DNA of 64,000 nucleotides from Nostoc sp. LPT (GTDB lineage Bacteria; Cyanobacteriota; Cyanobacteriia; Cyanobacteriales; Nostocaceae), in NCBI RefSeq assembly GCF_017115165.1, contig NZ_JABXKF010000031.1, forward strand, positions 43,081 through 107,080, read 5' to 3'. A program made the translations under genes and the position numbers. Under the pieces are notes generated by a model, which was not told the origin of the DNA, did not search any database, and saw only the letters and a list, made by a program, of their open reading frames with translations. This document shows, in pieces, positions 44,830 through 54,077 of this stretch; positions within the stretch are counted from its first letter, which is position 1, and each line of letters opens with the position of its first letter.

Positions 44830-45179
44830 AATGAGTATCTACCGCTTATGGAGTATTTTAAGTAGGGAGTGGGAAGATGAGGGGAATGAGGGAGATGAGG
44901 GAAATGAGGTAGATGAGCAAGACAAGGGGAAATTATTGAATAAATCTCTCCCTTGTCTCCCCCCTCTTCCTTGTCTCCCTTGTCTCTTCTCCATGCCCCA
45001 TACCCAATCCCTTAACTGCGTAACTTTCTTTTACATTATATCTGTTTGGTTTTTCTGAAATCTGGGAAACAGACGCACTTCAGGTATTTGATTCGCTTTT
45101 GCTAGTGATAGAAAAGTCTAACAATTATGTCATAATTTTTAACGTATATTTAAGATTTCTTCTCTGCGAGGCCTTAGCC
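44830..45179. repeat. Repeat-rich divergent spacer, ndhC / rubredoxin
   Basis: 44870-44925 is a run of GGGAGATGAGG-type repeats; 44940-45000 is TCTCCC/TTGTCTCCC-rich and partly complementary to it. The unit AATTATTGAATAAATCTCTC at 44932-44951 is repeated at 48028-48047. Promoters of both flanking genes should be in the last 150 bp or the first 40 bp; I could not define them. Confidence 0.6.
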
Positions 45180-45515
45180 ATGAGCGAACCAGCTGTTGAG
45201 ACTACGGTGTTAGACCGCTACGAGTGTCGCGCCTGCGGTTATGTTTACGAACCCGAAAAGGGAGACGACAAGGATGATATTCCTTCAGGGACAACCTTTG
45301 CAGAACTGCCCATGAATTGGCGCTGTCCAGTTTGTAGTGCTAAAAAGACCGCTTTTGCCAACATCGGCCCTGCGGGTACTGCATCCGGCTTCAAAGAAAA
45401 TCTCGGTTACGGTTTGGGTGTCAACAACCTAACGCCAACCCAAAAGAATATCCTAATTTTTGGTGCTTTGGCTCTTGGTTTCTTGTTTTTTATTAGTCTC
45501 TACGGCTTACAATGA
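45180..45515 (+). CDS. rubA: Membrane-anchored rubredoxin
   Basis: RubA is needed for photosystem biogenesis in cyanobacteria and plastids. The iron ligands are Cys-x2-Cys in CRACGY and CPVCSA; PSGTTFAELPMNWRCP is the typical rubredoxin stretch. A C-terminal membrane helix (NILIFGALALGFLFFISLYG) anchors it. I choose ATG 45180 (MSEPAVETT) and not an upstream in-frame ATG at 45099. It precedes ycf48 and psbEFLJ, the classic cyanobacterial order. Confidence 0.95.
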   Translation: MSEPAVETTVLDRYECRACGYVYEPEKGDDKDDIPSGTTFAELPMNWRCPVCSAKKTAFANIGPAGTASGFKENLGYGLGVNNLTPTQKNILIFGALALGFLFFISLYGLQ

Positions 45516-45656
45516 CAGCCCTTAAGCAATTCTAAATAACGCTCTCTACGAGAGGTTTTACACTGCGTTAACAAAATTCAAAATGAAAAATCCTGGATTT
45601 TCCAGCATCCTGGCTGCCAACTCCGACAAAAATTTAGAAATAACTAAGAAATACTG

Positions 45657-46676
45657 ATGCATTCAATTGTGAAAGGTTGGCAACGAATATTTGCCTTGTT
45701 AATAGTAGTCGTGATCTGCATAGGTTGTAGCCAAGTTCCCTCTGTTAGCTACAACCCTTGGAAAGTCATTTCTGTGCCAACAGACTCGAATTTATTGGAT
45801 ATTGCTTTTACTAATAACCTTGAGCATGGCTACTTAGTAGGTAGCAATGCCACCCTATTGGAAACTAATGACGGTGGTAATACCTGGAAACCAATAATAC
45901 TGCAACTGGATGAGCAAAAGTATCGCTTTGACTCAGTAAGTTTTGCAGGTAAAGAAGGCTGGATTGCCGGAGAGCCTGGACTGTTACTACACACTAGCGA
46001 TGAAGGTGCTTCTTGGTCGCGTATTCCCCTGAGCGAAAAGCTACCAGGTAGCCCGATCGCAGTTAAAGCGCTAGCAGACAATACAGCTGAAATGGCTACT
46101 AATGTTGGAGCCATATATAAGACCACAGACGGCGGCAAAAACTGGAAAGCCCAAGTGGAATCAGCAGTGGGTGTGGTACGTAACTTAGACCGTTCTGCTG
46201 ATGGTAAATATGTTGCAGTTTCGGCTAAGGGTAGTTTCTACTCAACTTGGGAACCAGGGCAAGATGCTTGGGTACCCCATAACCGCAATAGTTCTCGGCG
46301 GGTAGAAAACATGGGCTTTGGTGAAAATGGGCAATTGTGGTTGCTAGCTAGAGGAGGTCAAGTTCAGTTTAGTGACGAAACTAAACCTGACGAGTGGCAA
46401 AAGGCACAATATCCAGAATTATCCACCAGTTGGGGTTTACTGGATTTGGCATATCGCACACCCAATGAAATTTGGTTAGGTGGCGGTAGCGGTAATTTGC
46501 TACGCAGTGCCGACGGTGGCAAAACCTGGGAAAAAGACCGTGAGGTAGAAGAAGTTGCGGCTAATTTATACAAGATTGTGTTCTTAGAGCCAGAGCGGGG
46601 ATTTATAATTGGCGATCGCGGCGTTTTGCTCAAATATCTACCAAATCCTGAAACAACTTCCTCAGAAGCAGCTTAG
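45657..46676 (+). CDS. ycf48: Photosystem II assembly factor Ycf48
   Basis: Ycf48 (HCF136 in plants) is a seven-bladed propeller that helps place D1 in the early PSII reaction centre. The N-terminus has a lipoprotein-type signal (LLIVVVICIGCSQ), so it is anchored in the lumen. Repeated blade motifs are present: TNDGGNTWK, TSDEGASWSR, TTDGGKNWK, SADGGKTWEK. Length 339 is normal. It lies between rubA and psbE on the same strand. Confidence 0.97.
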   Translation: MHSIVKGWQRIFALLIVVVICIGCSQVPSVSYNPWKVISVPTDSNLLDIAFTNNLEHGYLVGSNATLLETNDGGNTWKPIILQLDEQKYRFDSVSFAGKEGWIAGEPGLLLHTSDEGASWSRIPLSEKLPGSPIAVKALADNTAEMATNVGAIYKTTDGGKNWKAQVESAVGVVRNLDRSADGKYVAVSAKGSFYSTWEPGQDAWVPHNRNSSRRVENMGFGENGQLWLLARGGQVQFSDETKPDEWQKAQYPELSTSWGLLDLAYRTPNEIWLGGGSGNLLRSADGGKTWEKDREVEEVAANLYKIVFLEPERGFIIGDRGVLLKYLPNPETTSSEAA

Positions 46677-46848
46677 TGAGTAATAGGTAGAGGGAGTGGG
46701 GAAGATGAGGAAGATGAATTAATAACTAATGCCCAATGCCCAATGCCCCATACCTAATTTCTGAGAAGAACGTTGCAACTTGTAACTCTTTCTTAACTTT
46801 GTAGGATAATAAACTCAATAACACTCTATGTATAAGGTAGGGATCTAA

Positions 46849-47097
46849 ATGTCAGGTACCACTGGAGAACGTCCGTTTTCGGACATCATTACCAGCGTTC
46901 GTTACTGGGTAATTCACAGCATCACCATCCCAGCATTGTTTATTGCTGGTTGGCTATTTGTCAGCACCGGGCTGGCTTATGATGCTTTTGGCACACCCCG
47001 CCCCAACGAGTATTTCACACCAGCGCGGCAGGAAGTGCCGATTGTGAAGAACCGTTTTGAAGCTAAAAAACAAGTTGAAGAATTTATTGGAAAGTAG
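46849..47097 (+). CDS. psbE: Cytochrome b559 alpha subunit
   Basis: The 82-residue PSII core subunit has one membrane helix; the heme ligand is the His in [18 protein letters not shown]. The C-terminal tail [12 protein letters not shown] is conserved. First gene of psbE-psbF-psbL-psbJ. The start ATG follows a weak AAGGTAGGG ribosome site. Confidence 0.99.
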   Translation: MSGTTGERPFSDIITSVRYWVIHSITIPALFIAGWLFVSTGLAYDAFGTPRPNEYFTPARQEVPIVKNRFEAKKQVEEFIGK

Positions 47098-47106
47098 TTT
47101 GAGATC

Positions 47107-47244
47107 ATGACTAGCGGAAATAACATCAATCAACCAGTTACCTATCCAATTTTTACCGTTAGATGGCTGGCAGTACACACCTTAGGTGTACCAACTGTAT
47201 TCTTTTTGGGCGCGATCGCCGCAATGCAATTTATTCATCGTTAG
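47107..47244 (+). CDS. psbF: Cytochrome b559 beta subunit
   Basis: A 45-residue protein from ATG 47107, just 9 bp after psbE. The heme ligand is the His in [18 protein letters not shown], and the end QFIHR is the universal PsbF C-terminus. It pairs with PsbE to hold heme b559 in PSII. Confidence 0.99.
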   Translation: MTSGNNINQPVTYPIFTVRWLAVHTLGVPTVFFLGAIAAMQFIHR

Positions 47245-47252
47245 GAGCAATT

Positions 47253-47375
47253 ATGGCAGAAAGATCCCCCAATCCCAATAATCAGCCGGTTGAACTAAAC
47301 CGGACTTCGCTATACCTGGGATTACTAATGATTTTCGTTCTGGGTATTCTGTTTTCTAGTTACTTCTTTAACTAA
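47253..47375 (+). CDS. psbL: Photosystem II protein L
   Basis: A 40-residue single-helix PSII subunit from ATG 47253: [17 protein letters not shown] and the end SSYFFN are diagnostic. It lies 8 bp after psbF with GGAG (47244-47247) as ribosome site. PsbL stabilises the PSII dimer and the QA-side electron flow. Confidence 0.99.
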   Translation: MAERSPNPNNQPVELNRTSLYLGLLMIFVLGILFSSYFFN

Positions 47376-47445
47376 TTAGAAGTACTGTTGTTAATCTTTG
47401 TTTATTGAACGTGTGTTGATTTGTTGTTAAGGGAGGAGAGAAGCT

Positions 47446-47565
47446 GTGTCTGGAAGTGGGAGAATTCCCCTGTGGGTCGTCGCTACGATCGCAGGTTTAG
47501 GTATAATTACAGTCTTGGGCATTTTCTTTTATGGTGCCTACGCCGGACTCGGTTCTTCGATTTAA
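47446..47565 (+). CDS. psbJ: Photosystem II protein J
   Basis: A 39-residue protein from GTG 47446 with a strong ribosome site GGGAGGAGAG (47431-47440). [14 protein letters not shown] and [13 protein letters not shown] match PsbJ. Last gene of the psbEFLJ operon, 70 bp after psbL; a hairpin terminator follows. Confidence 0.98.
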
Positions 47566-47637
47566 CATGAGTTAGTTTGAACCGAACACTATAAGTTAGA
47601 ATTTTCTAGCATTTGTTGAGAAATCAACGTTAAAAAA

Positions 47638-47664
47638 ACCGCCTGTCTCTATGAGATGGGCGGT
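47638..47664 (+). terminator. Hairpin terminator of psbEFLJ
   Basis: Stem ACCGCC-TGTCTC with GAGATG-GGCGGT around a TAT loop, followed by ATTAATTTT. It lies 73 bp after psbJ. A second, AT-rich structure of TCATTTGTC/GACAAATGA-like repeats follows at 47676-47742. Confidence 0.75.
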
Positions 47665-47675
47665 ATTAATTTTGG

Positions 47676-47742
47676 TCATTAGTCATTTGTCCTTTGTCAT
47701 TTGTTTTTTACAAATGACTAATGACTAATGACTAATGACTAC
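47676..47742. repeat. Inverted short tandem repeats after psbJ
   Basis: Units TCATTAGTCATTTGTC on the left and CAAATGACTAATGACTAATG on the right are complementary and would form a long AT-rich hairpin. Same repeat family as at 19862-19900. Confidence 0.8.
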
Positions 47743-47749
47743 ATCAGTA

Positions 47750-47899
47750 TCAGTTGATATCACTGATGTCATCGCTTTCAAGGTATAAAAACAGAGACGC
47801 GAAGACCACACCTGGCAAAACCCAACCAATTATGGGAATGAAGATAGCAGACAAGTACGAAGTACTAGCCAAGACAGTAGGCAAAAAAGAAGCTGCCAT
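47750..47899 (-). CDS. psaI: Photosystem I reaction centre subunit VIII
   Basis: A 49-residue frame from ATG 47897-47899 to TGA 47750-47752 reads MAASFLPTVLASTSYLSAIF, then a helix IPIIGWVLPGVVFASLFLYL and ESDD. This matches PsaI, the single-helix PSI subunit that helps bind PsaL and form trimers or tetramers. It lies convergent to psbEFLJ, upstream neighbour free. The start is near CCTATT; the ribosome site is weak. Confidence 0.9.
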   Translation of the reverse strand: MAASFLPTVLASTSYLSAIFIPIIGWVLPGVVFASLFLYLESDDISDIN

Positions 47900-47989
47900 A
47901 GTAAAGGTTCCTATTAAATGACACTACAATTCAAAATGAGCTTACTGCAAATTCTGCCAAATTTTTGAAATTATTTCATATTTTTAACA

Positions 47990-48135
47990 CAGGGGAGCAG
48001 GGGGAGCAGGGGGAAATAAGGGAGATGAGGGGGAATTATTGAATAAATCTCTCCCTTATTTCCCCCCTCTTCCTTGTCTAACTTGTCTCTTCTCCATGCC
48101 CAATGCCCAACTCCCAATGCTTAATGCCCCTCATA
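47990..48135. repeat. Short repeats between psaI and the large repeat gene
   Basis: GGGGAGCAGGGGGAGCAGGG (47992-48011) and AATTATTGAATAAATCTCTC are followed by a TC-rich stretch and several CCCAATGCCC/CCCAACTCCC units. Same families as at 44870-45000, 46710-46750 and 54440-54535. Confidence 0.7.
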
Positions 48136-48141
48136 CCTGAG

Positions 48142-51100
48142 TTACATACCCAAGAGTTCATCTAGCTGCAAGTCTGGCAAGTCTGGAGGAATTACAGTTC
48201 GGACTATTGTGACTTTGTGACTCTCCTGTTGGGTTGTAAGATCGAGTGCGATCGCTTCTAAGCGAATTTCCAAACAGCCAAAAGGAATGTTTAATTGTGT
48301 CATCACTTCCAACCCTCCCGATGCATTAGGAAGTAAATTTGTCAATAAATGAGGGCCATCTAGTAAGTAGCGAGTTTGATAATCTTCAAGCCATAACTTG
48401 ACAACAACTTGCAGAGGTACTTCCGGCAGGACTACGCGCACTATGACAGACTTGCCAGCAATTAATTCGCCTTCTGATACATACAAATGTGGAGTTGGCA
48501 AAGGCTCAGTGGCTGCCGCAATTATAGGTAAGGAAGAAGATGAATATAACAGTGGTTGCTCCTTTTCTTCAAAGGTGTAACTTTCCCTTGCATGGCCTTC
48601 CATTTCGGTATCTGTATCTTCTACAACGATTTCTTGCCCCAACCAAGCTGACGCTATATTTATTTTTATCGGAGGAGGAGGGGGCGGTACTTGTGTTAAC
48701 ACCGATGAGATTGTTGGTTCTTCTAGTACTTTTTCTATTTCCGTATTTTCTCCAATCCCCAGTTCCACTTCCCGCGCTGTGTCTATATCTTCCCCAAAGT
48801 TCCCCAGTTCAGGAGCTAACCCTTCGACTTTTTCCCATATCTCTTCTCCCTTGCGCGTTTCAGTTAGCAGAAGTTGTAAACTGCTCCAACCTTCGCTCAG
48901 ATTATTCTCCGTGTTGGCATCTAGGTCTAACGGCAATTTAACATCAGTATTCGCATTTTCTGCACTAGGAGAAAGGGGTATCTGCTGTGCTGGAACATAG
49001 TTATTGTAATCTTGAGGTTGCAGATCGTCGATAGATTCAGGCAAAGAGTATCCTTGGCTCTGCATCCACTTCTTGAGCAGAGGAGATGAGTAAAGGTTTC
49101 CTGTTGTATTGAATTGTGCATTTTGCGCGGCTACTATTTCAGCAACAGATTCTTCCTGGAATTGTGAATTTTGCGCGGCTACTATTTCAGCAACAGATTC
49201 TTCTTGAAATTGTGCATTTTGCGGGGCTATTACTTCAGCAACAGATTCTTCCTGAAATTGTGCCTCACCTACTAATAATTCAGGTATATTTTCATCTTCA
49301 GCCACAGTTGCGTCCAACTTTGGCAAGTCTTCAGCCGCTTTAACTTCCAATGCATCTGGAGGAACATTATTTTCTACTTTTTCTTCGGCATCATCTGGCA
49401 AAGCTTGTAGCCGTTTCAAGTATGGCAAAGTAGTCTCGATTATTGGCATACGACGTTGCTTGATGACCAACTGCTCCAAGTTGATGGTGGCTATAGTAGT
49501 ATCCTTTTCTACAAGCTCCTCCGGTGTCTGTGGTTCTGCAACAACATCTGTGGGAATGTTGGCATCACTTTGAATAGGGGGCAGTTTCGGTAATTGAGGC
49601 AACGAAATCCTTGAATTCTTGAGCTTAGATGTCCGTAGGTTAGCTTCTCGCAGAACTTGCAAGTTAATTTGCGGTGGTAGGGGTGTGTTTGGGGATGGAT
49701 TAACTATCTGAGACAGGTCTGTTTTTGGAGTCTTGACCAGATTTAATAGTTTCAAATCGAGCTTAACAGGTGTCTTTGGTTCTGTGAGAGCAGTAGATGA
49801 GTCCGATGGTGTTATGGGGTCATTTAAAGATGTACTGGATTTTGCTGGGGCTGTGATTGCCAGTAATTCTGTTACATCTGCTGTAATGGTGAAGGACTGG
49901 CTGGCTAACGGCATGACTTCACCAGCATCGGCGAATCTACCATACAAACTGATATCTGCCAAAATTAGCTTAGATTCACAATCAGCAGGAATATCAATTG
50001 AGGTATTGATTGTAAAGGGTAACTCCTTATCTGATAAGGGTTGCCGTACTTTAGTCAAGATTTTCGAGTTCTTGGGCGATCGCAGTTCAATTTCTAGTTC
50101 AAGCGCCCGTAAGCTTTTTGAAGATAATGTTTCACCCCAATCTATATTTGTCTTTTCTTGGAATTCTATGTACCCGTTGATTATAAGAGCTTGTCCCCAA
50201 CGAGCAATGAAATTATCCTGACTTAAAGTTAGCAGTAATGGTGGCGGTAGTTGTGTTGCCAAAGAATCTGTAACTTTGTCGTCTTTGGGCAGGAGTTCAG
50301 AGGCAGGTAAAGCTAAATCTATTAAATTTTGTAAAATCTGCTCTGCCGTCTCTCCTTTGAGCCACACAGGACTTACAGGCTGATCGATAACTATATCTTC
50401 ATCTTCTTCCGTTTTCTCTAATACAACAGTGATATCAAGGTTTCTGTCTGTAGTTGCTAGTTCTTCAGAAACAGCGATCGCTTTCTCTAGCTCAATTACA
50501 GTTTCTGGTGGGGCATTAGATTCCAAGTTCCCTTCATCTGGTGCAACAGTGGGAACAAGGCTGCTATTTGTAGTAATTGCCAGTTCTTCGGAAACTGTGA
50601 TCGCTTTATCTAGCTCAATTACAGTTTCTGTTGGGGCGTTAGATTCCAAGTTCCCTTCATCTGGTGCAACAGTGGGAACAAGGCTGCTATTTGTAGTAAT
50701 TGCCAGTTCTTCGGAAACTGCGATCGCTTTCTCTAGCTCAATTACAGATTCTGTTAGGGCATTAGATTCCAAGTTCCCTTCATCTGGTGCAACAGTGGTA
50801 ACAAGGTTGCTATCTGTAGTAATTGCCAGTTCTTCGGAAACTGCGATCGCTTTCTCTAGCTCAATTACAGATTCTGTTAGGGCATTAGATTCCAAGTTCC
50901 CTTCATCTGGTGCAACAGTGGTAACAAGGTTGCTATCTGTAGTAATTGCCAGTTCTTCGGAAACTGCGATCGCTTTCTCTAGCTCAATTACAGATTCTGT
51001 TAGGGCATTAGATTCCAAGTTCCCTTCATCTGGTGCAACAGTGGTAACAAGGTTGCTATCTGTAGTAATTGCCAGTTCTTCGGAAACTGCGATCGCTTTC

Positions 51101-51564
51101 TCTAGCTCAATTACAGATTCTGTTGGGGCATTAGATTCCAAGTTTTCAGAAACAGTATCTAGGCGATCGTCGGGTGAACTTGATTCTAAATTTTTCCTCG
51201 GCTCTCTCTCTGCTAACAGTGAGAAGACTTGCACTTGCACACTGTATTGCCAAGATTTACCGAGCAGATCCGACATCAAATCGCCAGAACACCGCAACTC
51301 CCAAACTCCCGGTTGGAAGTAGGTAAAAGGAATTATCGGCATTAAGCCTTCTGAATTAGTGCGACGCGATCGCTTGAAAATTCGCCGCGTTGGTTGAACT
51401 TCCTCAGTTGAAGAGTGAGTTACCCGCACTTCCACATCTGTATTCTGAAGGTTAGAACGAGCCAAAACTCTATACTGCCCTTCCAAAATTTCCAAATTTG
51501 GCGATTCTAGGATATGCCACGAGCGAGCGCCTTGTTTCTGTATCAGAAATTGCCAGTGTTCCAT
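48142..51564 (-). CDS. Large conserved cyanobacterial protein with 41-residue tandem repeats
   Basis: The 1140-residue protein begins with a strand-rich domain (HWQFLIQKQGARSWHILESP, GVWELRCSGD) and ends with another beta domain (VVKLWLEDYQTRYLLDGP). Between about residues 145 and 380 lie about six 41-residue repeats: SNALTESVIELEKAIAVSEE, then an acidic Thr-rich part ending VAPDEG. A second set of three 16-residue repeats (QFQEESVAEIVAAQN) lies near residue 820. The protein is strongly acidic, without signal or membrane segments. I recall similar ends in other cyanobacteria, without known function. Confidence 0.88.
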   Translation of the reverse strand: MEHWQFLIQKQGARSWHILESPNLEILEGQYRVLARSNLQNTDVEVRVTHSSTEEVQPTRRIFKRSRRTNSEGLMPIIPFTYFQPGVWELRCSGDLMSDLLGKSWQYSVQVQVFSLLAEREPRKNLESSSPDDRLDTVSENLESNAPTESVIELEKAIAVSEELAITTDSNLVTTVAPDEGNLESNALTESVIELEKAIAVSEELAITTDSNLVTTVAPDEGNLESNALTESVIELEKAIAVSEELAITTDSNLVTTVAPDEGNLESNALTESVIELEKAIAVSEELAITTNSSLVPTVAPDEGNLESNAPTETVIELDKAITVSEELAITTNSSLVPTVAPDEGNLESNAPPETVIELEKAIAVSEELATTDRNLDITVVLEKTEEDEDIVIDQPVSPVWLKGETAEQILQNLIDLALPASELLPKDDKVTDSLATQLPPPLLLTLSQDNFIARWGQALIINGYIEFQEKTNIDWGETLSSKSLRALELEIELRSPKNSKILTKVRQPLSDKELPFTINTSIDIPADCESKLILADISLYGRFADAGEVMPLASQSFTITADVTELLAITAPAKSSTSLNDPITPSDSSTALTEPKTPVKLDLKLLNLVKTPKTDLSQIVNPSPNTPLPPQINLQVLREANLRTSKLKNSRISLPQLPKLPPIQSDANIPTDVVAEPQTPEELVEKDTTIATINLEQLVIKQRRMPIIETTLPYLKRLQALPDDAEEKVENNVPPDALEVKAAEDLPKLDATVAEDENIPELLVGEAQFQEESVAEVIAPQNAQFQEESVAEIVAAQNSQFQEESVAEIVAAQNAQFNTTGNLYSSPLLKKWMQSQGYSLPESIDDLQPQDYNNYVPAQQIPLSPSAENANTDVKLPLDLDANTENNLSEGWSSLQLLLTETRKGEEIWEKVEGLAPELGNFGEDIDTAREVELGIGENTEIEKVLEEPTISSVLTQVPPPPPPIKINIASAWLGQEIVVEDTDTEMEGHARESYTFEEKEQPLLYSSSSLPIIAAATEPLPTPHLYVSEGELIAGKSVIVRVVLPEVPLQVVVKLWLEDYQTRYLLDGPHLLTNLLPNASGGLEVMTQLNIPFGCLEIRLEAIALDLTTQQESHKVTIVRTVIPPDLPDLQLDELLGM
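49108..49262. repeat. 48-bp tandem repeat inside the large gene
   Basis: Three copies of a 48-bp unit (TTTTGCGCGGCTACTATTTC and TTCAGCAACAGATTCTTCCT blocks). Each adds 16 residues to the protein, so the frame is kept. Confidence 0.85.
50430..51150. repeat. 123-bp tandem repeat inside the large gene
   Basis: About six copies of a 123-bp unit with the shared block GAAACTGCGATCGCTTTCTC; three central copies are nearly identical, the copies nearer the 3' end of the gene are more diverged. The unit is a multiple of 3 and keeps the frame. The opposite strand is also open for 297 codons only because of the repeat. Confidence 0.93.
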
Positions 51565-52167
51565 TGTAAGTGATGCCCAGACCGACGAGCCGCTGAGTAA
51601 TATTGTGGATTAACTTGCTTGCAAGTTTACCTCAGTATTTTAGAAATGCCTCACTTAAATGGCTATCAAGTTAACTCAGTTTTACTGACTTGGCTTCTCA
51701 CACTTTAACTACTCACCTCAAGGGAATTTCAATAAGTCGCCGTGTTGCTTGTGCGTAAAGCTTTTGTTGTTTTCTGAATATTAAGTTTGACACCTCTTAG
51801 TGCTAAATTAACAAGAATCCAATGAATACCTTTAGTTGTCTTTGCTCAACTTAATACCAAAACTTTTGTATTATTTTTTACTAAAATTCCCACTTTGCAA
51901 TAGACACAACGTACAATAAATTAAAATTCACTTGAGAATTGTTATTGAATCGTAATTGCCCAGATTTTTGCTACAAAGAGGTAGGATGTGGTTCTTAAGT
52001 GTCCTCTGTGATCGCCCAAGTTAGGCGCAAAGCGAGATCGCAAATCACAACACTTAACCACACAAAACCCATCCAATCTATCTGAAGTGGCTCTTTGAAC
52101 CGCTACAAAACACGTCTTACCTTAAGTGAAATGTGGGTTGACAATAAGGATTTACAGGAGGGATTCG
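51565..52167. other. Spacer without recognisable features
   Basis: About 600 bp between divergent genes; AT-rich, with no convincing gene, tRNA or large repeat. It should hold the promoters for both flanking genes. Confidence 0.4.
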
Positions 52168-52365
52168 ATGCTAGTCATTTTAATGGACGAGCAAATCCTT
52201 GCCCCTGAGCAAGTTTGCCAGTCTTGTTTACTCGCTGACGGGAGCGGTCAACCCCGTTGGCGTGGGGGTCAACTGCGCTGTGGTCAAGCCATTCGCAAAC
52301 TTACTCAACAGCAGCCAGACCAATATGAATGTATGATGGGCTTTCGCATCGCCAATATAGAATAG
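52168..52365 (+). CDS. Small cysteine-containing conserved protein
   Basis: From ATG 52168, preceded by CAGGAGGGA, the 65-residue protein reads MLVILMDEQILAPEQVCQSC and later GQPRWRGGQLRCGQAI. Cys17 and Cys20 plus two later cysteines may bind a metal. I recall such a protein in cyanobacterial genomes with no known role. It lies 81 bp upstream of the Tic20-like gene on the same strand. Confidence 0.8.
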   Translation: MLVILMDEQILAPEQVCQSCLLADGSGQPRWRGGQLRCGQAIRKLTQQQPDQYECMMGFRIANIE

Positions 52366-52446
52366 TTGAATTTCTCAGCAAGACCAAGCAACTGCGTTAT
52401 CCTAAGCTCAAGTAACTATTAAAATTTAACGACAGGAGAACGCATA

Positions 52447-52923
52447 ATGTCTTGGCGCGGGTCTACAACAGTTTCAGATCGGATTTTTGCTTCCTTGCCT
52501 TATTTGCTTCCTCTAATTGAAGTTTTTGTATTTGGTAGATATTTGCTCTCAGAGTTTCCACCATTACAACTACTGTTTCTACCGCTTCTGCCATTGTTGA
52601 GAATTTACTATGGCGTGCGTTATGCAGGAATGATTATTTTCTTTGCTTTATTTTTGCTGGTAGTAAGAAACGAAAAAATTAGTCACTTTATTCGTTTCAA
52701 CACCATGCAAGCAATCCTTTTGGACATCATTATCTTTTTGTTTAGCATCCTAACTGATGTTGTGGGACTAGTTCCCTCCGGTGGTTTTGCCATCCAAACC
52801 CTATCCACCACCATTTTTATCGGCATAGTGGGAGTAGTCGCATATTCAGTCATCCAGTCTGTGAGCGGACGTTATGCAGAAATTCCAGCGATTTCCGATG
52901 CAGTGTATATGCAAGTGCGTTAG
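52447..52923 (+). CDS. Tic20-like membrane protein
   Basis: The 158-residue protein has four membrane helices and the family marks RIFASLPYLLPLIEVFVFGR and FIRFNTMQAILLDII. Cyanobacterial Tic20 relatives are inner-membrane proteins related to the plastid import channel; the bacterial role is unknown. Start ATG 52447 follows ACAGGAG. It is convergent with the next gene, with only 3 bp between their stops. Confidence 0.92.
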   Translation: MSWRGSTTVSDRIFASLPYLLPLIEVFVFGRYLLSEFPPLQLLFLPLLPLLRIYYGVRYAGMIIFFALFLLVVRNEKISHFIRFNTMQAILLDIIIFLFSILTDVVGLVPSGGFAIQTLSTTIFIGIVGVVAYSVIQSVSGRYAEIPAISDAVYMQVR

Positions 52924-52926
52924 AAG

Positions 52927-53700
52927 TTAACGGGTCGCTACGGTGTTTTCCAGGCGACCGATACCTTCAATTTCTACGCGGACGCGATCGCCTGGATGCA
53001 AAGCACTTACACCCTCCGGCGTACCTGTGAGCACCAAATCACCAGGTAGTAGCGTCATCACCTGACTGATATAGGAAACTAAAACATCGGGGGAAAACAC
53101 CATCCGATCGATACAGGTAGATTGAACTGGATTAGCGTCGTCATTGACAAAAGTCTGCAATCTCGCTCCTGGATTTAATTCCCGTACAATCCAAGGGCCC
53201 AAGGGACAGAAAGTATCAAAACCTTTGGCTCGCGTCCATTGACCATCCTGTTTTTGTAAATCCCGCGCTGTTACGTCATTGGCAATGGTGTAGCCCCAAA
53301 TTTTAGTTTGGGCTACCTCTGGCGTACATTCAAAGGCGTAATCGCCAATCACTAGAGCTAACTCTCCTTCATAGTCAACTCTATGTGACTGGGGAGGATA
53401 CTTAATTTCTCTTTCAGAAGGAATGATCGACGTAGGTGGCTTAAGAAAGATTAATGGCTCAGAAGGTACTGGAGTTCCCATTTCGGCTGCATGATCTGCA
53501 TAATTCTTACCCACCGCCACAATTTTTGAGGGAGCGCAGGGAGCCAGAATTTGGTAATTTTCTGGTGTCAAAGTTAAATCAGTGGGTTGTCCTTGTAACC
53601 AGGGTGGAGCATCTAGCACCTGCACATTCAGGGATAGCTGTAGTAACCCATAGTAAATTTGTCCTTCTGGATTTTGAATTCGCACGTAGCGCTGCGCCAT
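52927..53700 (-). CDS. Fumarylacetoacetate hydrolase family protein
   Basis: The 257-residue protein belongs to the FAH superfamily, which hydrolyses or decarboxylates beta-keto acids such as acylpyruvates or oxaloacetate. Marks: VGKNYADHAAEMG, FLKPPTSII, YEGELALVIG (metal-binding Glu pair), GYTIANDVTARDLQ and LTGTPEGVSALHPGD. The exact substrate cannot be told; it lacks the long N-terminus of true fumarylacetoacetases. Confidence 0.93.
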   Translation of the reverse strand: MAQRYVRIQNPEGQIYYGLLQLSLNVQVLDAPPWLQGQPTDLTLTPENYQILAPCAPSKIVAVGKNYADHAAEMGTPVPSEPLIFLKPPTSIIPSEREIKYPPQSHRVDYEGELALVIGDYAFECTPEVAQTKIWGYTIANDVTARDLQKQDGQWTRAKGFDTFCPLGPWIVRELNPGARLQTFVNDDANPVQSTCIDRMVFSPDVLVSYISQVMTLLPGDLVLTGTPEGVSALHPGDRVRVEIEGIGRLENTVATR

Positions 53701-54077
53701 AACCTTGATGAATATCCTTTTTTCTGCTTTTTAGTTGCTGTGAGCAGGTAGCAATCGTCAGTTTGCTGTTTAGCAAACCGATTGAGCCTTAAGCAAAAAA
53801 GCGATCGCTATAAGATGCCCTTAAAGAAAGATACCCCTTAGCGAACCTGATAGCTCGATCTTGTGAAAGAAATATCAGGGTTTCCTCCCAACCTAGTTTT
53901 CATTAGGGACATCCAAAAAATCCTAACTTCGGCGATTTGGCTAATGATTCAAATTGAAAACTGGTAAGATTATAGTTCCTTGTTGCTTCAGATGTTGATT
54001 AATACTGGCATTTTAAATAAAAGTTAAGTATAAATTAATACTAGCAGCCACTTTTGTCCATGAGGAAACTGAAAAAT
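53701..54077. other. Divergent spacer upstream of rpsF
   Basis: No gene or repeat of note apart from one HIP1 octamer (53803). It probably contains the rpsF promoter and leader; the TTAATACTAG region before 54050 is AT-rich. No ribosomal-protein leader structure could be defined by eye. Confidence 0.4.

Noticed and set aside
50429..51322. 297-codon open frame on the plus strand opposite the large repeat gene
   Set aside because: It mirrors the 123-bp repeat of the real gene on the minus strand, which has non-repeat domains at both ends.
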